Shown here: positions 16,924-25,613 of the stretch, piece by piece
Position numbering within the stretch: the stretch's first letter is position 1
Layout of the letters: every line of letters begins with the position of its first letter
From: Pararhizobium sp.
GTDB lineage: Bacteria; Pseudomonadota; Alphaproteobacteria; Rhizobiales; Rhizobiaceae
DNA: 64,000 bases
NCBI GenBank assembly: GCA_017794825.1
Contig: CP051237.1
Coordinates: 4,234,501-4,298,500, forward strand
Direction of reading: 5' to 3'
Position numbers and translations under genes: made by a program
The notes under the pieces: generated by a model
Seen by the model: only the letters and a program-made list of their open reading frames with translations
Told to the model about the DNA's origin: nothing
The model's database searches: none

Positions 16924-18750
16924 ATGAACAAGGTTGAATTACGCAAGGCGCTGATCGATGTCGCATTGGGAGACGCGCCTGCCGACCTCGTCCTGAAGAA
17001 TTCGCGGGTCTTCCACACCATGTCGCGGGAGATCATTCTTTCCGATATCGCTATCCGGCTCGGCCGGATCGCCGCCGTGGCCGCGGCGGGCGAGGGCGGC
17101 TGGATGGATGCGCCGTCGCGCGATCTAGAGGGACGTTATGTGACGCCGGGCTTCATCGATCCGCACGTGCATGTGGAATCCTCGATGCTCACCGTGCGGG
17201 AATATTCCAAGGCAACCGTCAGCCAGGGCGTGACCATGATCGCGGCGGACCCGCACGAGATCGGCAACGTGCTCGGGATCCCGGGCATGCGGCTGATGTT
17301 CGACGAGGCGAAGACCGTTCCCATGAAGATGGTGCTCAGGGTGCCTGCGCGCATCCCGGCGATGCCCGAGTGGCTGGAGACGTCCGGAGCCAGGGTTAAT
17401 ATTGCAGAGACCGGTGAATTGCTGGAATGGCCCGAGACGGTCTGTCTCGCAGGCGACATCAATCCGCAGCTTCTGATCAACAAGGACGAGGAGCAACTCG
17501 AAAAAATCGCGATGACCGTCAAACGCGGCATGACTGTCTCCGGTCAGTCGCCCTATCTGACAGGCAGCGACCTCAACGCCTATGTCGCTGCCGGCCCCGA
17601 AGACAGCCACGTCGCCAAGACCATCGACGAGATCGTCGAGAACCAGCGTCTGGGCCTGAGGACGATCTTCACCCTGCGTCCGCACCGGCTTTACCGGCCA
17701 GAGTTGCGCGAACTCGCGGATGTGGTGCGCGAGCGGGGTCTCGACACGCGCTATCTGCAGTTCTGTACGGACGACGTCTATGCCCACGAACTCATCGACG
17801 AGGGGCACATCAACACCCGCATCCAGGCAGCTATCGAGGAAGGCTTCGATGCGATGACAGCCTATCAGATGGCTACGATCAACGTCGCCGAGGGCCTTAG
17901 GATTCATCGCGACTACGGCAGTATCACGCCGGCGAAATGCGCCGATCTCGTGGTTCTTGACGACTTCGACACGGTCGCCGTTTCAGCGACTATGATCGAT
18001 GGCGTATTCGTCTACGAGAACGGCATCTATGACGGCGGTTCGGAGACATTCGTCTATCCGGACTGGGCGAAGGAGACGATGCATGTAGGACGGGAACTGA
18101 ACGTCGCCGACATGCGCGTCGCCGTTTCCGGCAATGCAAGCAGGGCCCAGATCAGGGCGCTTGCCGTTACCTCACCGAAGTCGGAAGAGGAATTCATTCT
18201 CGACGTCGTCGACGGCGTGGTCGAACCGGACCCGGAACAGGGTGTCTCGTCCATCGTTGTCGTCGATCGTCACAAGGGATCGTCGCGTATCGGCAAGGGC
18301 TTTGTCAGCAAGCTCTTCCTGGAAAGGGGCGCCATTGCCTCGACCGTTTCCCACGACGCGCACAATCTGATGGTGATCGGCGCCAGCCACGAGGATATGG
18401 CAATCGCCGCCAATCGCGTGATCGCAAACAATGGCGGCTATGCGCTGGTTCTCGATGGTGAGGTGATTTTCGAACTGCCGCTGCCGGTTGCCGGGCTGAT
18501 GTCCGAGGAACCGCTCGAAACAATGGCCGAACGCACGAGACAGATGGTCGAGATCATATTCGAGACCCTGGGGGCGCCCCGCATGAAGAAGGTGCTCCTG
18601 CGCATGAACGGCCTGAGCCTGCCGAACATCCCGAATTACGGCTTCACCGATTTCGGGATGATGGCGACGCGGGAACTGGTCACACTCGATCCCGTGATTG
18701 CGGCGGGTGACGCCGAAACCGTGCATGCGGGCTGTCTGCACGATGCCTGA
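16924..18750 (+). CDS. Adenine deaminase-like amidohydrolase with altered active-site motif
   Basis: A 608-aa member of the adenine deaminase family in the amidohydrolase superfamily. The metal-site landmarks HVHVESS (H81, H83), DPHEIGNV and FCTDDV (D283) are present, as are LNAYVAAG and the C-terminal Ade domain. The conserved GHA segment reads GQSP (Q208 where a metal-binding His is usual), and the segment around residues 176-180 lacks the clear Glu of the bridging-ligand motif. It may therefore act on a different base, or use the metal differently. It is followed by an NMT1-type binding protein gene after 33 bases. Family assignment is firm, substrate is not. Confidence 0.75.
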   Translation: MNKVELRKALIDVALGDAPADLVLKNSRVFHTMSREIILSDIAIRLGRIAAVAAAGEGGWMDAPSRDLEGRYVTPGFIDPHVHVESSMLTVREYSKATVSQGVTMIAADPHEIGNVLGIPGMRLMFDEAKTVPMKMVLRVPARIPAMPEWLETSGARVNIAETGELLEWPETVCLAGDINPQLLINKDEEQLEKIAMTVKRGMTVSGQSPYLTGSDLNAYVAAGPEDSHVAKTIDEIVENQRLGLRTIFTLRPHRLYRPELRELADVVRERGLDTRYLQFCTDDVYAHELIDEGHINTRIQAAIEEGFDAMTAYQMATINVAEGLRIHRDYGSITPAKCADLVVLDDFDTVAVSATMIDGVFVYENGIYDGGSETFVYPDWAKETMHVGRELNVADMRVAVSGNASRAQIRALAVTSPKSEEEFILDVVDGVVEPDPEQGVSSIVVVDRHKGSSRIGKGFVSKLFLERGAIASTVSHDAHNLMVIGASHEDMAIAANRVIANNGGYALVLDGEVIFELPLPVAGLMSEEPLETMAERTRQMVEIIFETLGAPRMKKVLLRMNGLSLPNIPNYGFTDFGMMATRELVTLDPVIAAGDAETVHAGCLHDA

Positions 18751-18783
18751 ATCTTTCCCACAACGCATACCGGAGCCTCTGTC

Positions 18784-19755
18784 ATGAAACTCAAATCCCT
18801 CCTTCTGACCACCGCCCTCATATCCGCGTCCCTGACCTTTGGCGCGCGCGCAGCGGATAACGTGACCCTGATCCTCGACTGGACACCCGGCGGTTTTGCC
18901 GCCAACTGGTACTACGGCGTCGAGAACGGGTGCTTTCCGGACCAGGATATCAATCTCACGGTCGAGCGTGGCTACGGCGGCGCCGACACCGTGACCAAGA
19001 TTGCCGCTGGCGTGGGCGATTTCGGTACTGCCGACCTTTCCTCCATCATGCTTGGCAAGCTTACTTCGGACGCCGCCGTTACGGCGATCCTCCCCATGTA
19101 TACGGCCTCTCCCATCTCCGTCGGTGTACTGGAAAGCAGCGGCATCAAGGAGATTGCCGACCTCGAAGGCAAGACAATCGCCGCAGCGCCTGGCGATTCC
19201 GGTATCAAGATCCTGCCGATCGCTTTTGAGGAGGCGGGAGCGGACTTCTCCACGGTGAAAGTGGAAACGGTCGATTTCACGACGCTGACCGGTCTGCTGA
19301 TTCAGGAGAAGGTCGACGCAATCACTACATATTCGACATCGGCCATGATTATCGACGAGGCGGCCAAAAAGGTCGGCAAATCGGTTGATACCATCAAGTT
19401 CGCTGCCGATCTCGGCGTTTACAGCAATTCGGTGTTCACCTCCGACAAGAAGATCGCTGACAATCCTGATCTTGTGAAGCGCTTCATGGCGGCGTCCGTA
19501 TGCGCGTTCGAAAAGGCGCGCGACGACATTCCGGCGGCTGTTGCGGCTATGAACAAGGTGCTGGGCGGCATGGACGAGGCCCTGCACACGACGATCGCGG
19601 AAGCGGCGATTCCACTGGTTTTCGGCAGCGAGAACTTTGCTGCGACCGGATTCGACTGGAACGAGTCAGCCGTCGCCAAGACGCTTGATGTCGCCGTGCG
19701 CGCTCAGGGTCTGGAAACCGACGCCGAACCGATGTCCTTCATTCTGACGGACTAG
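18784..19755 (+). CDS. ABC transporter substrate-binding protein, NMT1/THI5-like
   Basis: A periplasmic receptor of 323 aa with signal peptide (cleavage after about residue 23, ARA). The mature protein opens NVTLILDWTPGGFAANWYYG, the NMT1/THI5 pattern used by hydroxymethylpyrimidine, purine-like and related receptors. GYGGADTVTKIAAGVGDFG follows. It presumably serves the ATPase and permease encoded on the other strand at 15.0-16.6 kb. Separation of the receptor from its membrane genes by a divergent promoter suggests joint control from the 16.65-16.92 kb region. Confidence 0.88.
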   Translation: MKLKSLLLTTALISASLTFGARAADNVTLILDWTPGGFAANWYYGVENGCFPDQDINLTVERGYGGADTVTKIAAGVGDFGTADLSSIMLGKLTSDAAVTAILPMYTASPISVGVLESSGIKEIADLEGKTIAAAPGDSGIKILPIAFEEAGADFSTVKVETVDFTTLTGLLIQEKVDAITTYSTSAMIIDEAAKKVGKSVDTIKFAADLGVYSNSVFTSDKKIADNPDLVKRFMAASVCAFEKARDDIPAAVAAMNKVLGGMDEALHTTIAEAAIPLVFGSENFAATGFDWNESAVAKTLDVAVRAQGLETDAEPMSFILTD

Positions 19756-19914
19756 TCGAACTAAAGCTTCCAGGCGGCAGTTGCAGCATCCGGATGCCTG
19801 CCATTGGACTTATTCCCTGACCCGGTGCTAAATGCGCTCGATATCGAATGAAATCAGGGTGTCGGGTCAAGGCATGTTCACAATAAGCCGATGCGGCGGG
19901 AAGGCGCTCGCCGC

Positions 19915-20823
19915 ATGCCTTTGATTTCTCCCGCAGCCATGTGGCTGGACGAGGTAGCCAGAGCAGGTTCCATTCGCGGCGCCGCGGCCAAGCTCAACGT
20001 CTCGCCCTCCGCAGTCAATCGGCAGATCCTCAATCTGGAAGCGGAATACGGAACCGACCTGTTCGAGCGTTTGCCACGCGGCATGCGCCTGACCGCAGCG
20101 GGTGAGGTACTGGTCGCCGAAATTCGCCGCTGGCAGCACGACCAGGAAAGAGCCCGCAGGCATCTGAGCGAATTGCGCGGAATGGTTCGCGGCCATGCGT
20201 CGATCGGTCTGATGGAGAGTATTTCCGGCCAGGTCGCGTCGCGGCTGATGACCTTCATGCGGGAGCGCCGCTCCCATGTCTCCATTGATGTGACCGTCGG
20301 GGGCACGGCCCAGATCGTCGATCAGCTTCTAACCGGACAAATCGACCTCGCAATCTGCTATGCCGTGCCTCGTCAGAACCAGATCCAGATCCTCGCGACC
20401 GTAGGGCCGACGCCGGGTATCGTGGTCGCCCGTGACCACCCCCTTGCTGGACGAAGACGCATCCGGCTTGCAGATTGCGAGGATTACAGCTTCGTGTTGC
20501 CGGACACATCACTGACGGTGCGGCGAACCCTCGACGAGGCTTTTGAAGCAGCTTCGTTCAAGCCGACAGTCATCATCACCACGAATTCTGTTGAGGTCAT
20601 GAAGACACTGGTCCGCGAACACGGGCAGATTGCTATGCTTGGCCTCCCCGACGTGCAAAAAGAGGTCATTGAAGGTCAACTCGTCCATATCCCGTTCCAG
20701 GACCGTTTCGTTGTCGGATCGTATTTGTCGCTGGTCGCCGCCAAACAACACCGGCTGTCGCCTGTCGCTTCAATGCTCGCCAGTCTGATGAGGGATATCC
20801 TTCACGATCTGCCGTCAAGTTGA
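19915..20823 (+). CDS. LysR family transcriptional regulator
   Basis: About 302 aa, with an N-terminal helix-turn-helix (AGSIRGAAAKLNVSPSAVNR near residues 16-35) and a LysR substrate-binding domain. I choose the ATG at 19915 because the protein then begins at the usual distance from the HTH; the frame is open to 19891. Its position after the deaminase and binding-protein genes makes it the likely regulator of that cluster, although 159 bases and its own promoter separate them. Confidence 0.82.
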   Translation: MPLISPAAMWLDEVARAGSIRGAAAKLNVSPSAVNRQILNLEAEYGTDLFERLPRGMRLTAAGEVLVAEIRRWQHDQERARRHLSELRGMVRGHASIGLMESISGQVASRLMTFMRERRSHVSIDVTVGGTAQIVDQLLTGQIDLAICYAVPRQNQIQILATVGPTPGIVVARDHPLAGRRRIRLADCEDYSFVLPDTSLTVRRTLDEAFEAASFKPTVIITTNSVEVMKTLVREHGQIAMLGLPDVQKEVIEGQLVHIPFQDRFVVGSYLSLVAAKQHRLSPVASMLASLMRDILHDLPSS

Positions 20824-20994
20824 CGGGACGCCTTTATTGTAGATTTTTTTACCAATGGTTGAGTGCAGCCAAAGTTAACTATGCTTGTTACTTGACAAAA
20901 TCTCCATCCGGTTCAACATCAGTGGCAGCCATGCACACGCAAGCGACTTCGAGTCGGGGCATGTCGTTCCCGACCTTTTTCGGGGGATAGGGAA

Positions 20995-21567
20995 ATGAGT
21001 AACAATTCAATGACAGCAGTTTCGGGCGTCCGCGAAATCATCGCGAAACACAAGACGTGGTTCACGGTGCTCGGGGTCTGTCTGATCATACTCGGCATTC
21101 TGGCAATCGTATTTCCGCTTCTGGGAACAATCGTCGCCAAGACGTTTCTTGGTTGGCTCTTCCTGATTGGCGGCATCGTGCAGGTCGTTCATGCATTTTC
21201 GACGGCCAAGTGGAGCGCTTTCTTCTTCAATCTGCTGGTAGGCATTCTCTATATCGTCGTCGGCGGATGGCTGGCGTTTCTGCCGCTTGCCGGCATCTTG
21301 ACCTTGACGATACTGCTGTCGGCGATGTTCATCGTGCAGGGCGTGCTGGAGATCGCAATGGGATTTCGCCTCCGCCCGAACAGCGGCTGGGGCTGGGTGC
21401 TGGTCGCCGGAATTCTGGCTCTTGTCGTCGGCGTGCTGATCTTTCTCGAATTGCCGGGTTCAGCCGCCTGGGCGATTGGATTGCTTGCCGGAATCAACCT
21501 GATTTCGTCCGGTTGGGCATATGTCTTTATGGCGATGGCTGCTGATAAAGAGGCTCCAGCCGGCTAA
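20995..21567 (+). CDS. HdeD family membrane protein (DUF308)
   Basis: A 190-aa protein with six closely spaced transmembrane segments (three DUF308 pairs), for example at residues 24-44, 48-68, 78-98, 104-123, 135-155 and 160-180. E. coli HdeD contributes to acid resistance at high cell density; here the role is unproven. GGGGGATAGGGAAATG provides the start. An upstream TTGACA at 20892-20897 may be a -35 element, but the matching -10 is poor. Confidence 0.85.
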   Translation: MSNNSMTAVSGVREIIAKHKTWFTVLGVCLIILGILAIVFPLLGTIVAKTFLGWLFLIGGIVQVVHAFSTAKWSAFFFNLLVGILYIVVGGWLAFLPLAGILTLTILLSAMFIVQGVLEIAMGFRLRPNSGWGWVLVAGILALVVGVLIFLELPGSAAWAIGLLAGINLISSGWAYVFMAMAADKEAPAG

Positions 21568-21686
21568 TCCTGCCAGCTGGCGGTTTAAAGCAAATATCAA
21601 ATAGCGCATTTGCCCCGTCGCTGATGTGACGCGGCGCGGATGCGCTTCTCCACTTTTGACGCGTTCAGCCTGGATGGTTGAGAAAA

Positions 21687-21875
21687 TCAGGCGCGGGGAA
21701 GTGGAACCGGTTGCGGTTGCTGTTTCTGCCGTATCGCCTGAGCTCTGGCCAGCCATTTTTCAGCCAAACGACCCAGTTGCTCGTTGTACACGCCGCTGTC
21801 CAGCTCGAGTCGAACAGTCTCTTCGCCCTTTTCATTAAGGCGCGCAAAGATTTCGCTGATGACGAGCCTGTTCAT
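21687..21875 (-). CDS. Small hypothetical protein (62 aa)
   Basis: A short basic protein beginning MNRLVISEIFARLNEKGEE and ending in a Gln/Pro-rich tail. The ATG at 21875 has GGAAG about ten bases upstream; the frame also extends 17 codons further. No family is recognised and there is no membrane segment. Coding status is moderate because the gene is short and isolated. Confidence 0.4.
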   Translation of the reverse strand: MNRLVISEIFARLNEKGEETVRLELDSGVYNEQLGRLAEKWLARAQAIRQKQQPQPVPLPRA

Positions 21876-22269
21876 GGGTGCTTCGCTTCCGACGCCCGAA
21901 AACCGCTGTTCTGTTTGCAACAGCACAGGACGCGCATTTCAGCAAAAGCTATATCAGGAATGTGACGTTTTCATAGCGGTAAATGAATGGATCGCCAGCA
22001 TACGACGCCCGCCTGTCCGGCGTTGCAGGGCGCGCATCAATAAAATTTTTGATCGAATTTACAACCATTTAGCAAAAAAATTCCAGATCGTGCAACTTTT
22101 CCGTTTTTTATCTCGTTATCTCAAGTATCCGTTCGTTCTTTCCATATTGGCAGGTAGGCGGACGGTTCTATATATTATTAATACTTTTAAATGAATTATA
22201 AAAACAAATTAAAATACTATACATATTTATCAACGTCAGGAACTGAAGCGAAACTGGAAGGAGAAGAGC
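21876..22269. other. AT-rich intergenic region upstream of the repeat-protein gene
   Basis: No gene is supported here. From about 22030 to 22245 the DNA is strikingly AT-rich compared with its surroundings, with runs such as TATATATTATTAATAC. This probably forms the promoter region of the glycine-rich protein gene and could bind a nucleoid protein of the MucR/Ros or H-NS type, although no specific site can be named. Confidence 0.4.
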
Positions 22270-22857
22270 ATGACTACTAGTGGAAAACAGATGAAGCGCA
22301 TGCTGTCCGCAGTCGCTATCGTCGCATTGTGCGCTGTACCCGGATCCGCAATCGCTCAGGTTGGCGCCGGTGTAGGCGCAGGCGCCGGTGTGGGTGGCGT
22401 TGGAGCCAGCGCAGGTGTTGGCGCGGGCGTCGGTTCTTCGGGTGCTGGCGTTGGCGCGGGCGTTGGCGTAGGCGTCGGTGATGCGAGCGCCGGAGTTGGC
22501 GCCGGAGCAGGCGTCGGTTCGTCAGGCGTTGGAGCAGGAGCCGCTGCAGGTGTCGGGGTTGGCGATGCAAGCGCCGGAGTCGGCGCAGCCGCAGGCGTCG
22601 GCTCTTCGGGCGTTGGAGCTGGCGTAGGCGCGGGTGTTGGCGTCGGCGGCACTGGAACCGGATCGGGAACAGGATCTGGCGGTGGAGGCAACGGCGGCTC
22701 CGGTGGAGGTGCTCAGTCCGTCGCAGCCTCGGTCGCTTCCATGAGTTACGGTGACCGCATGAAACTGAGAAAACGCTGTCACAGCATTGTGCAGTATCCG
22801 GGAAGGCATGATTCTACGACCGTTGAACTCTGCCGTATTGCGCTGTCGATGCGTTAA
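22270..22857 (+). CDS. Secreted Gly/Ala/Val-rich repeat protein
   Basis: A 195-aa protein with a signal peptide (residues 1-29, ending AIA) and then about 110 residues of GVGAGAGVG-type repeats punctuated by VGSSG and VGDASAG blocks, so the central part is built from repeats of about 30 residues. A Gly/Ser/Thr linker follows, then a short non-repetitive C-terminal domain with two Cys (RKRCHSIV and ELCRIAL). The ribosome binding site GGAAGGAGAAG precedes the ATG. A hairpin terminator follows, so it is a single-gene unit. Function unknown; an extracellular or surface structural protein is plausible. Confidence 0.75.
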   Translation: MTTSGKQMKRMLSAVAIVALCAVPGSAIAQVGAGVGAGAGVGGVGASAGVGAGVGSSGAGVGAGVGVGVGDASAGVGAGAGVGSSGVGAGAAAGVGVGDASAGVGAAAGVGSSGVGAGVGAGVGVGGTGTGSGTGSGGGGNGGSGGGAQSVAASVASMSYGDRMKLRKRCHSIVQYPGRHDSTTVELCRIALSMR

Positions 22858-22883
22858 AACCTGAAAATGCGGATTCAGGAATT

Positions 22884-22907
22884 GGCGTCCGTTTTCGGGC
22901 GCCTTTT
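22884..22907 (+). terminator. Intrinsic terminator after the repeat-protein gene
   Basis: GGCGTCCG (22884-22891) pairs with CGGGCGCC (22896-22903) around a TTTT loop (one G-T pair), followed by TTTT. It lies 26 bases after the stop codon and just before the convergent gene end at 22921. Confidence 0.75.
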
Positions 22908-22920
22908 CCGGTCTTCGAGG

Positions 22921-23751
22921 TCACGAAGGCTCTTTTTCTTTTAACTTTGCCTGTTCGCGAACCGCGTCGACATTCTGCCTGCGGTCCTTGTGACCGTACC
23001 AACGGTTGGGTTCCGCATTCCCGTATTTTTCCTCGAGCAAACCCACGACATCCTCCATGGATCCGTCATGGGGTATCCAACCCTTCTCAATGTCAGGGAA
23101 ATCCAGCTTGCAATTTGCGCATTTCGAACCTGACTGGAATTTGATGGGACACCAGAAGGATTCAAGATTGCGGAGCATTTCCGCGCCAAGGGAATAGACG
23201 CCTGTCATCCAGTCGCAGTAAAGACACCACAGGCGATCATGCCCCACCAGGCCCTCGAATTTGTGACGGCTGATCGTCACCCAGTCTCCGGCCTTGTAGG
23301 GCGGTAGCTTGATGCCCCATACGAGCACCGGATAAACGATGATCTCTGCGAGACGGATCAGCCAGAAGGCCGGAAACGCCAGAGTTGTCGTCCAAAGGGC
23401 GGTCTGCTGACGAAAGCTGCTGCCGACGATGCGATTCAGGGTCGTGACGATGCGCGGGCCTTTCCTGATGATCTCCCGATGGTGATATTCGTGCGCGATG
23501 ACCCAAACGAAATAGGCAATCAGGCAACCGGCAAGCGCGCCGGCCAGTCCGGCCCAGCCGCCGAATACTGCGCCGGCGACGAGAGGCAGGATTTGATAGG
23601 CGACGATCACGCCATCGAGCGCCGGGGCTTTCGAAAGCGTATCAAGGATTCTCCGACCAGAAGGGCCCAGACGCGCAAGAATATGCAGCGCGGCTGTCAG
23701 AACCAGCAAATAGGTTGCGATCGCGATGGCGGTGATCAGAAACATGTACAT
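22921..23751 (-). CDS. Uncharacterised membrane protein with HExxH and Cys-pair motifs
   Basis: A 276-aa protein with N-terminal transmembrane helices (about residues 3-25, 46-66, 68-86, 122-142) and a soluble C-terminal part. At the membrane exit it has HEYHH (87-91), which fits HExxH, and the C-terminal part has WCLYC (C176, C179), C201 and CANC (C211, C214), a probable zinc or iron-sulfur site. I do not recognise the family. The combination could mean a membrane metalloprotease or a metal-binding structural protein, but HEYHH may be coincidental. Confidence 0.65.
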   Translation of the reverse strand: MYMFLITAIAIATYLLVLTAALHILARLGPSGRRILDTLSKAPALDGVIVAYQILPLVAGAVFGGWAGLAGALAGCLIAYFVWVIAHEYHHREIIRKGPRIVTTLNRIVGSSFRQQTALWTTTLAFPAFWLIRLAEIIVYPVLVWGIKLPPYKAGDWVTISRHKFEGLVGHDRLWCLYCDWMTGVYSLGAEMLRNLESFWCPIKFQSGSKCANCKLDFPDIEKGWIPHDGSMEDVVGLLEEKYGNAEPNRWYGHKDRRQNVDAVREQAKLKEKEPS

Positions 23752-23872
23752 GTGCGCGCCCCGACAAAATAATGTTGACGCAGATTTATTTCAGTTCTTC
23801 CATTTTCACAAATAACAGTCTGTATTAATCGCCAATATGGTGAAATTTTATAAGTATAAATTAAATAAAAAT

Positions 23873-24676
23873 TTATTCGAATACTTTGGGTATCGGCTTG
23901 CGCGCACGAATGTGCAGGAACAGCGGCGCAATCCTGGTGTCCGCCACGACGGGCTCGGCCAGCGCTACCTCCGGGGAAGCCATCGGTTCGCCAACGGCTT
24001 CAATGGTAAGGCCGCAGCCGAGAATCATGGACACCCAGCTAGTCAGCGTGCGGTGAAACCGCGGCACCGAGAACGGTGTGAGTCCGGCGCGCACGACATC
24101 CGGAATGCCGGAAAACATCCAGCGGTCGATGCGTCCGTCTGTCTCGTCGAAATAATCGGCGATCTCAATGGCGACAGCCTCGCCGTTCTCGTCCCGAATT
24201 GTGCGGCGCGTTGGCGGAACGAAACAGGGATGGAGTATGGAAAACTGCAGAAATCCCCCTGGCTTCAGGATTCGATGAACGCCGGCCAACACTTCGCCCT
24301 GATTGGCCATGTCCATCAGGGACATGAATGCGGTCACGAAGTCGAACGATGCGTCAGGGAACGGCAGCGCCTCCGCATTGCAGACGGAGTATTGAATTCC
24401 GAGAGGCGCCTGCATTTCCAGCTCTTGTGCATGGTGGATGAACGCCGGCGCGATATCAAAGCCGGTCATGCGCGCGCCGAGTTCGGCGACGGCGCGTGTA
24501 TTGGCGCCCTCGCCACAGCCGATATCGAGTCCCGCGAGTCCCTCGACCGATGGCAACATGGCTAAAAAGGCAGGGGTGTTCACAGCATCGCGATACTTGT
24601 CGTAGCCCGCGCGGCTGTAGACAGTCCAGGTTTCGGCATTGCTTTGCCAATGGGCAGCGACTTCGGTGTTTTTCAT
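23873..24676 (-). CDS. Class I SAM-dependent methyltransferase
   Basis: A 267-aa Rossmann-fold methyltransferase. SAM-binding motif I is LDIGCGEGANTRAVAEL (about residues 49-65), with the acidic motif FDIAPAFI following and CNAEALPFPDASFD as motif III/IV. It looks like the UbiE/small-molecule methyltransferase group. The substrate cannot be deduced. It stands alone, with gaps on both sides. Confidence 0.83.
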   Translation of the reverse strand: MKNTEVAAHWQSNAETWTVYSRAGYDKYRDAVNTPAFLAMLPSVEGLAGLDIGCGEGANTRAVAELGARMTGFDIAPAFIHHAQELEMQAPLGIQYSVCNAEALPFPDASFDFVTAFMSLMDMANQGEVLAGVHRILKPGGFLQFSILHPCFVPPTRRTIRDENGEAVAIEIADYFDETDGRIDRWMFSGIPDVVRAGLTPFSVPRFHRTLTSWVSMILGCGLTIEAVGEPMASPEVALAEPVVADTRIAPLFLHIRARKPIPKVFE

Positions 24677-24723
24677 GTGCAGCTCTGTGGCAGAAAATAT
24701 TAGAACATTTATGACTGAAGCCG

Positions 24724-25464
24724 CTATTGCAGCAGCGTCAGACCGTCGGCCAGGCCGTCGGTATCGATCTGAAATTTCATCGCTGCGCCATTAACCGACG
24801 TAATCGTGGCGCTGGCCGTCGTAGCCGATTTCAGGGTTGTCACGAAATCGGGAGCCAGATTGGCGCGGGACAGGCAGAAGCGGGGCGTGCAATCCTCGTA
24901 TGGCAAAACAATCGGTTTCGGAGTGCCGGCTTCAATAATGATACCGCGACTGACCTTTACGCCTGTGCGCGTTCGCCAGACGGCGCTCATGTTGCCCTCT
25001 GGATCGGCGGTAATCGTCCAGGCGAAGGCAAGGGAACCGTTTGCTCCTTCCGTAATGCTCTGGCTGATGCTGCACTGCCTGGCCGAGGCAGGTTCGTCCG
25101 TGCAACTGTAATCCCAGGCGCCGATCGGCTGGCCGATCCGGATTTCCGCAGGACTTTCCGTGGAGACCCGTGAAGCTGTAGTACCCGTCGTCTGGGTCGT
25201 CTGGGTTCCCTGCGCCGGCTGCGATGACTCGCGTGAAGGTCTGCTCAATGCCGTCTTTTGTGCTACGGGTTCGCTTTCGGCTATTCTGGGGATTGCCGTC
25301 TGCTCCTCTCCACCTCCAGCGGCTTCAATTCGGGCGCGGACGCTTGCGACAATCACCTCAACCCTGTTCTGGAAACGGCGCAAATCTCCTGGCGGCACCA
25401 CAACAATCGCGATGAGAACGGCGGCCAGCAAGGCAATCAGAAGTGTGATGAAGGCAAAACGCAT
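24724..25464 (-). CDS. Invasion-associated locus B (IalB) family protein
   Basis: A 246-aa exported or membrane-anchored protein. Residues 1-22 are hydrophobic, then comes a long low-complexity Thr/Gln/Ser linker (to about residue 108), then the IalB domain beginning IGAWDYSCTDE. Two Cys pairs (CTDEP...QCSISQ and EDCTPRFCLSR) are in the family positions. In Bartonella, IalB promotes erythrocyte invasion, but in free-living Rhizobiales the family is widespread and its role unknown. Confidence 0.8.
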   Translation of the reverse strand: MRFAFITLLIALLAAVLIAIVVVPPGDLRRFQNRVEVIVASVRARIEAAGGGEEQTAIPRIAESEPVAQKTALSRPSRESSQPAQGTQTTQTTGTTASRVSTESPAEIRIGQPIGAWDYSCTDEPASARQCSISQSITEGANGSLAFAWTITADPEGNMSAVWRTRTGVKVSRGIIIEAGTPKPIVLPYEDCTPRFCLSRANLAPDFVTTLKSATTASATITSVNGAAMKFQIDTDGLADGLTLLQ

Positions 25465-25613
25465 GGTAGCCCGACTATCCGAAAAGGTTCGAAAGACCTA
25501 TCATCCGGACCGACTTTTCTTCAAGTTGCAATTGGGTGGTTCTGAATGCTGGAACCGCGAAGCAATACTTCTTCAACATCAGTCTAGAGCGAATGACATG
25601 CTTCTGCTTGCCG

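Noticed and set aside
22316..22691. Proline-rich minus-strand protein
   Set aside because: It is the complement of the Gly/Ala/Val repeat gene, which has the signal peptide, ribosome binding site and terminator on the plus strand.
25465..25613. tRNA gene suggested by a GGTTCGAAAG-like T-loop sequence
   Set aside because: No cloverleaf with acceptor and anticodon stems can be formed around it.
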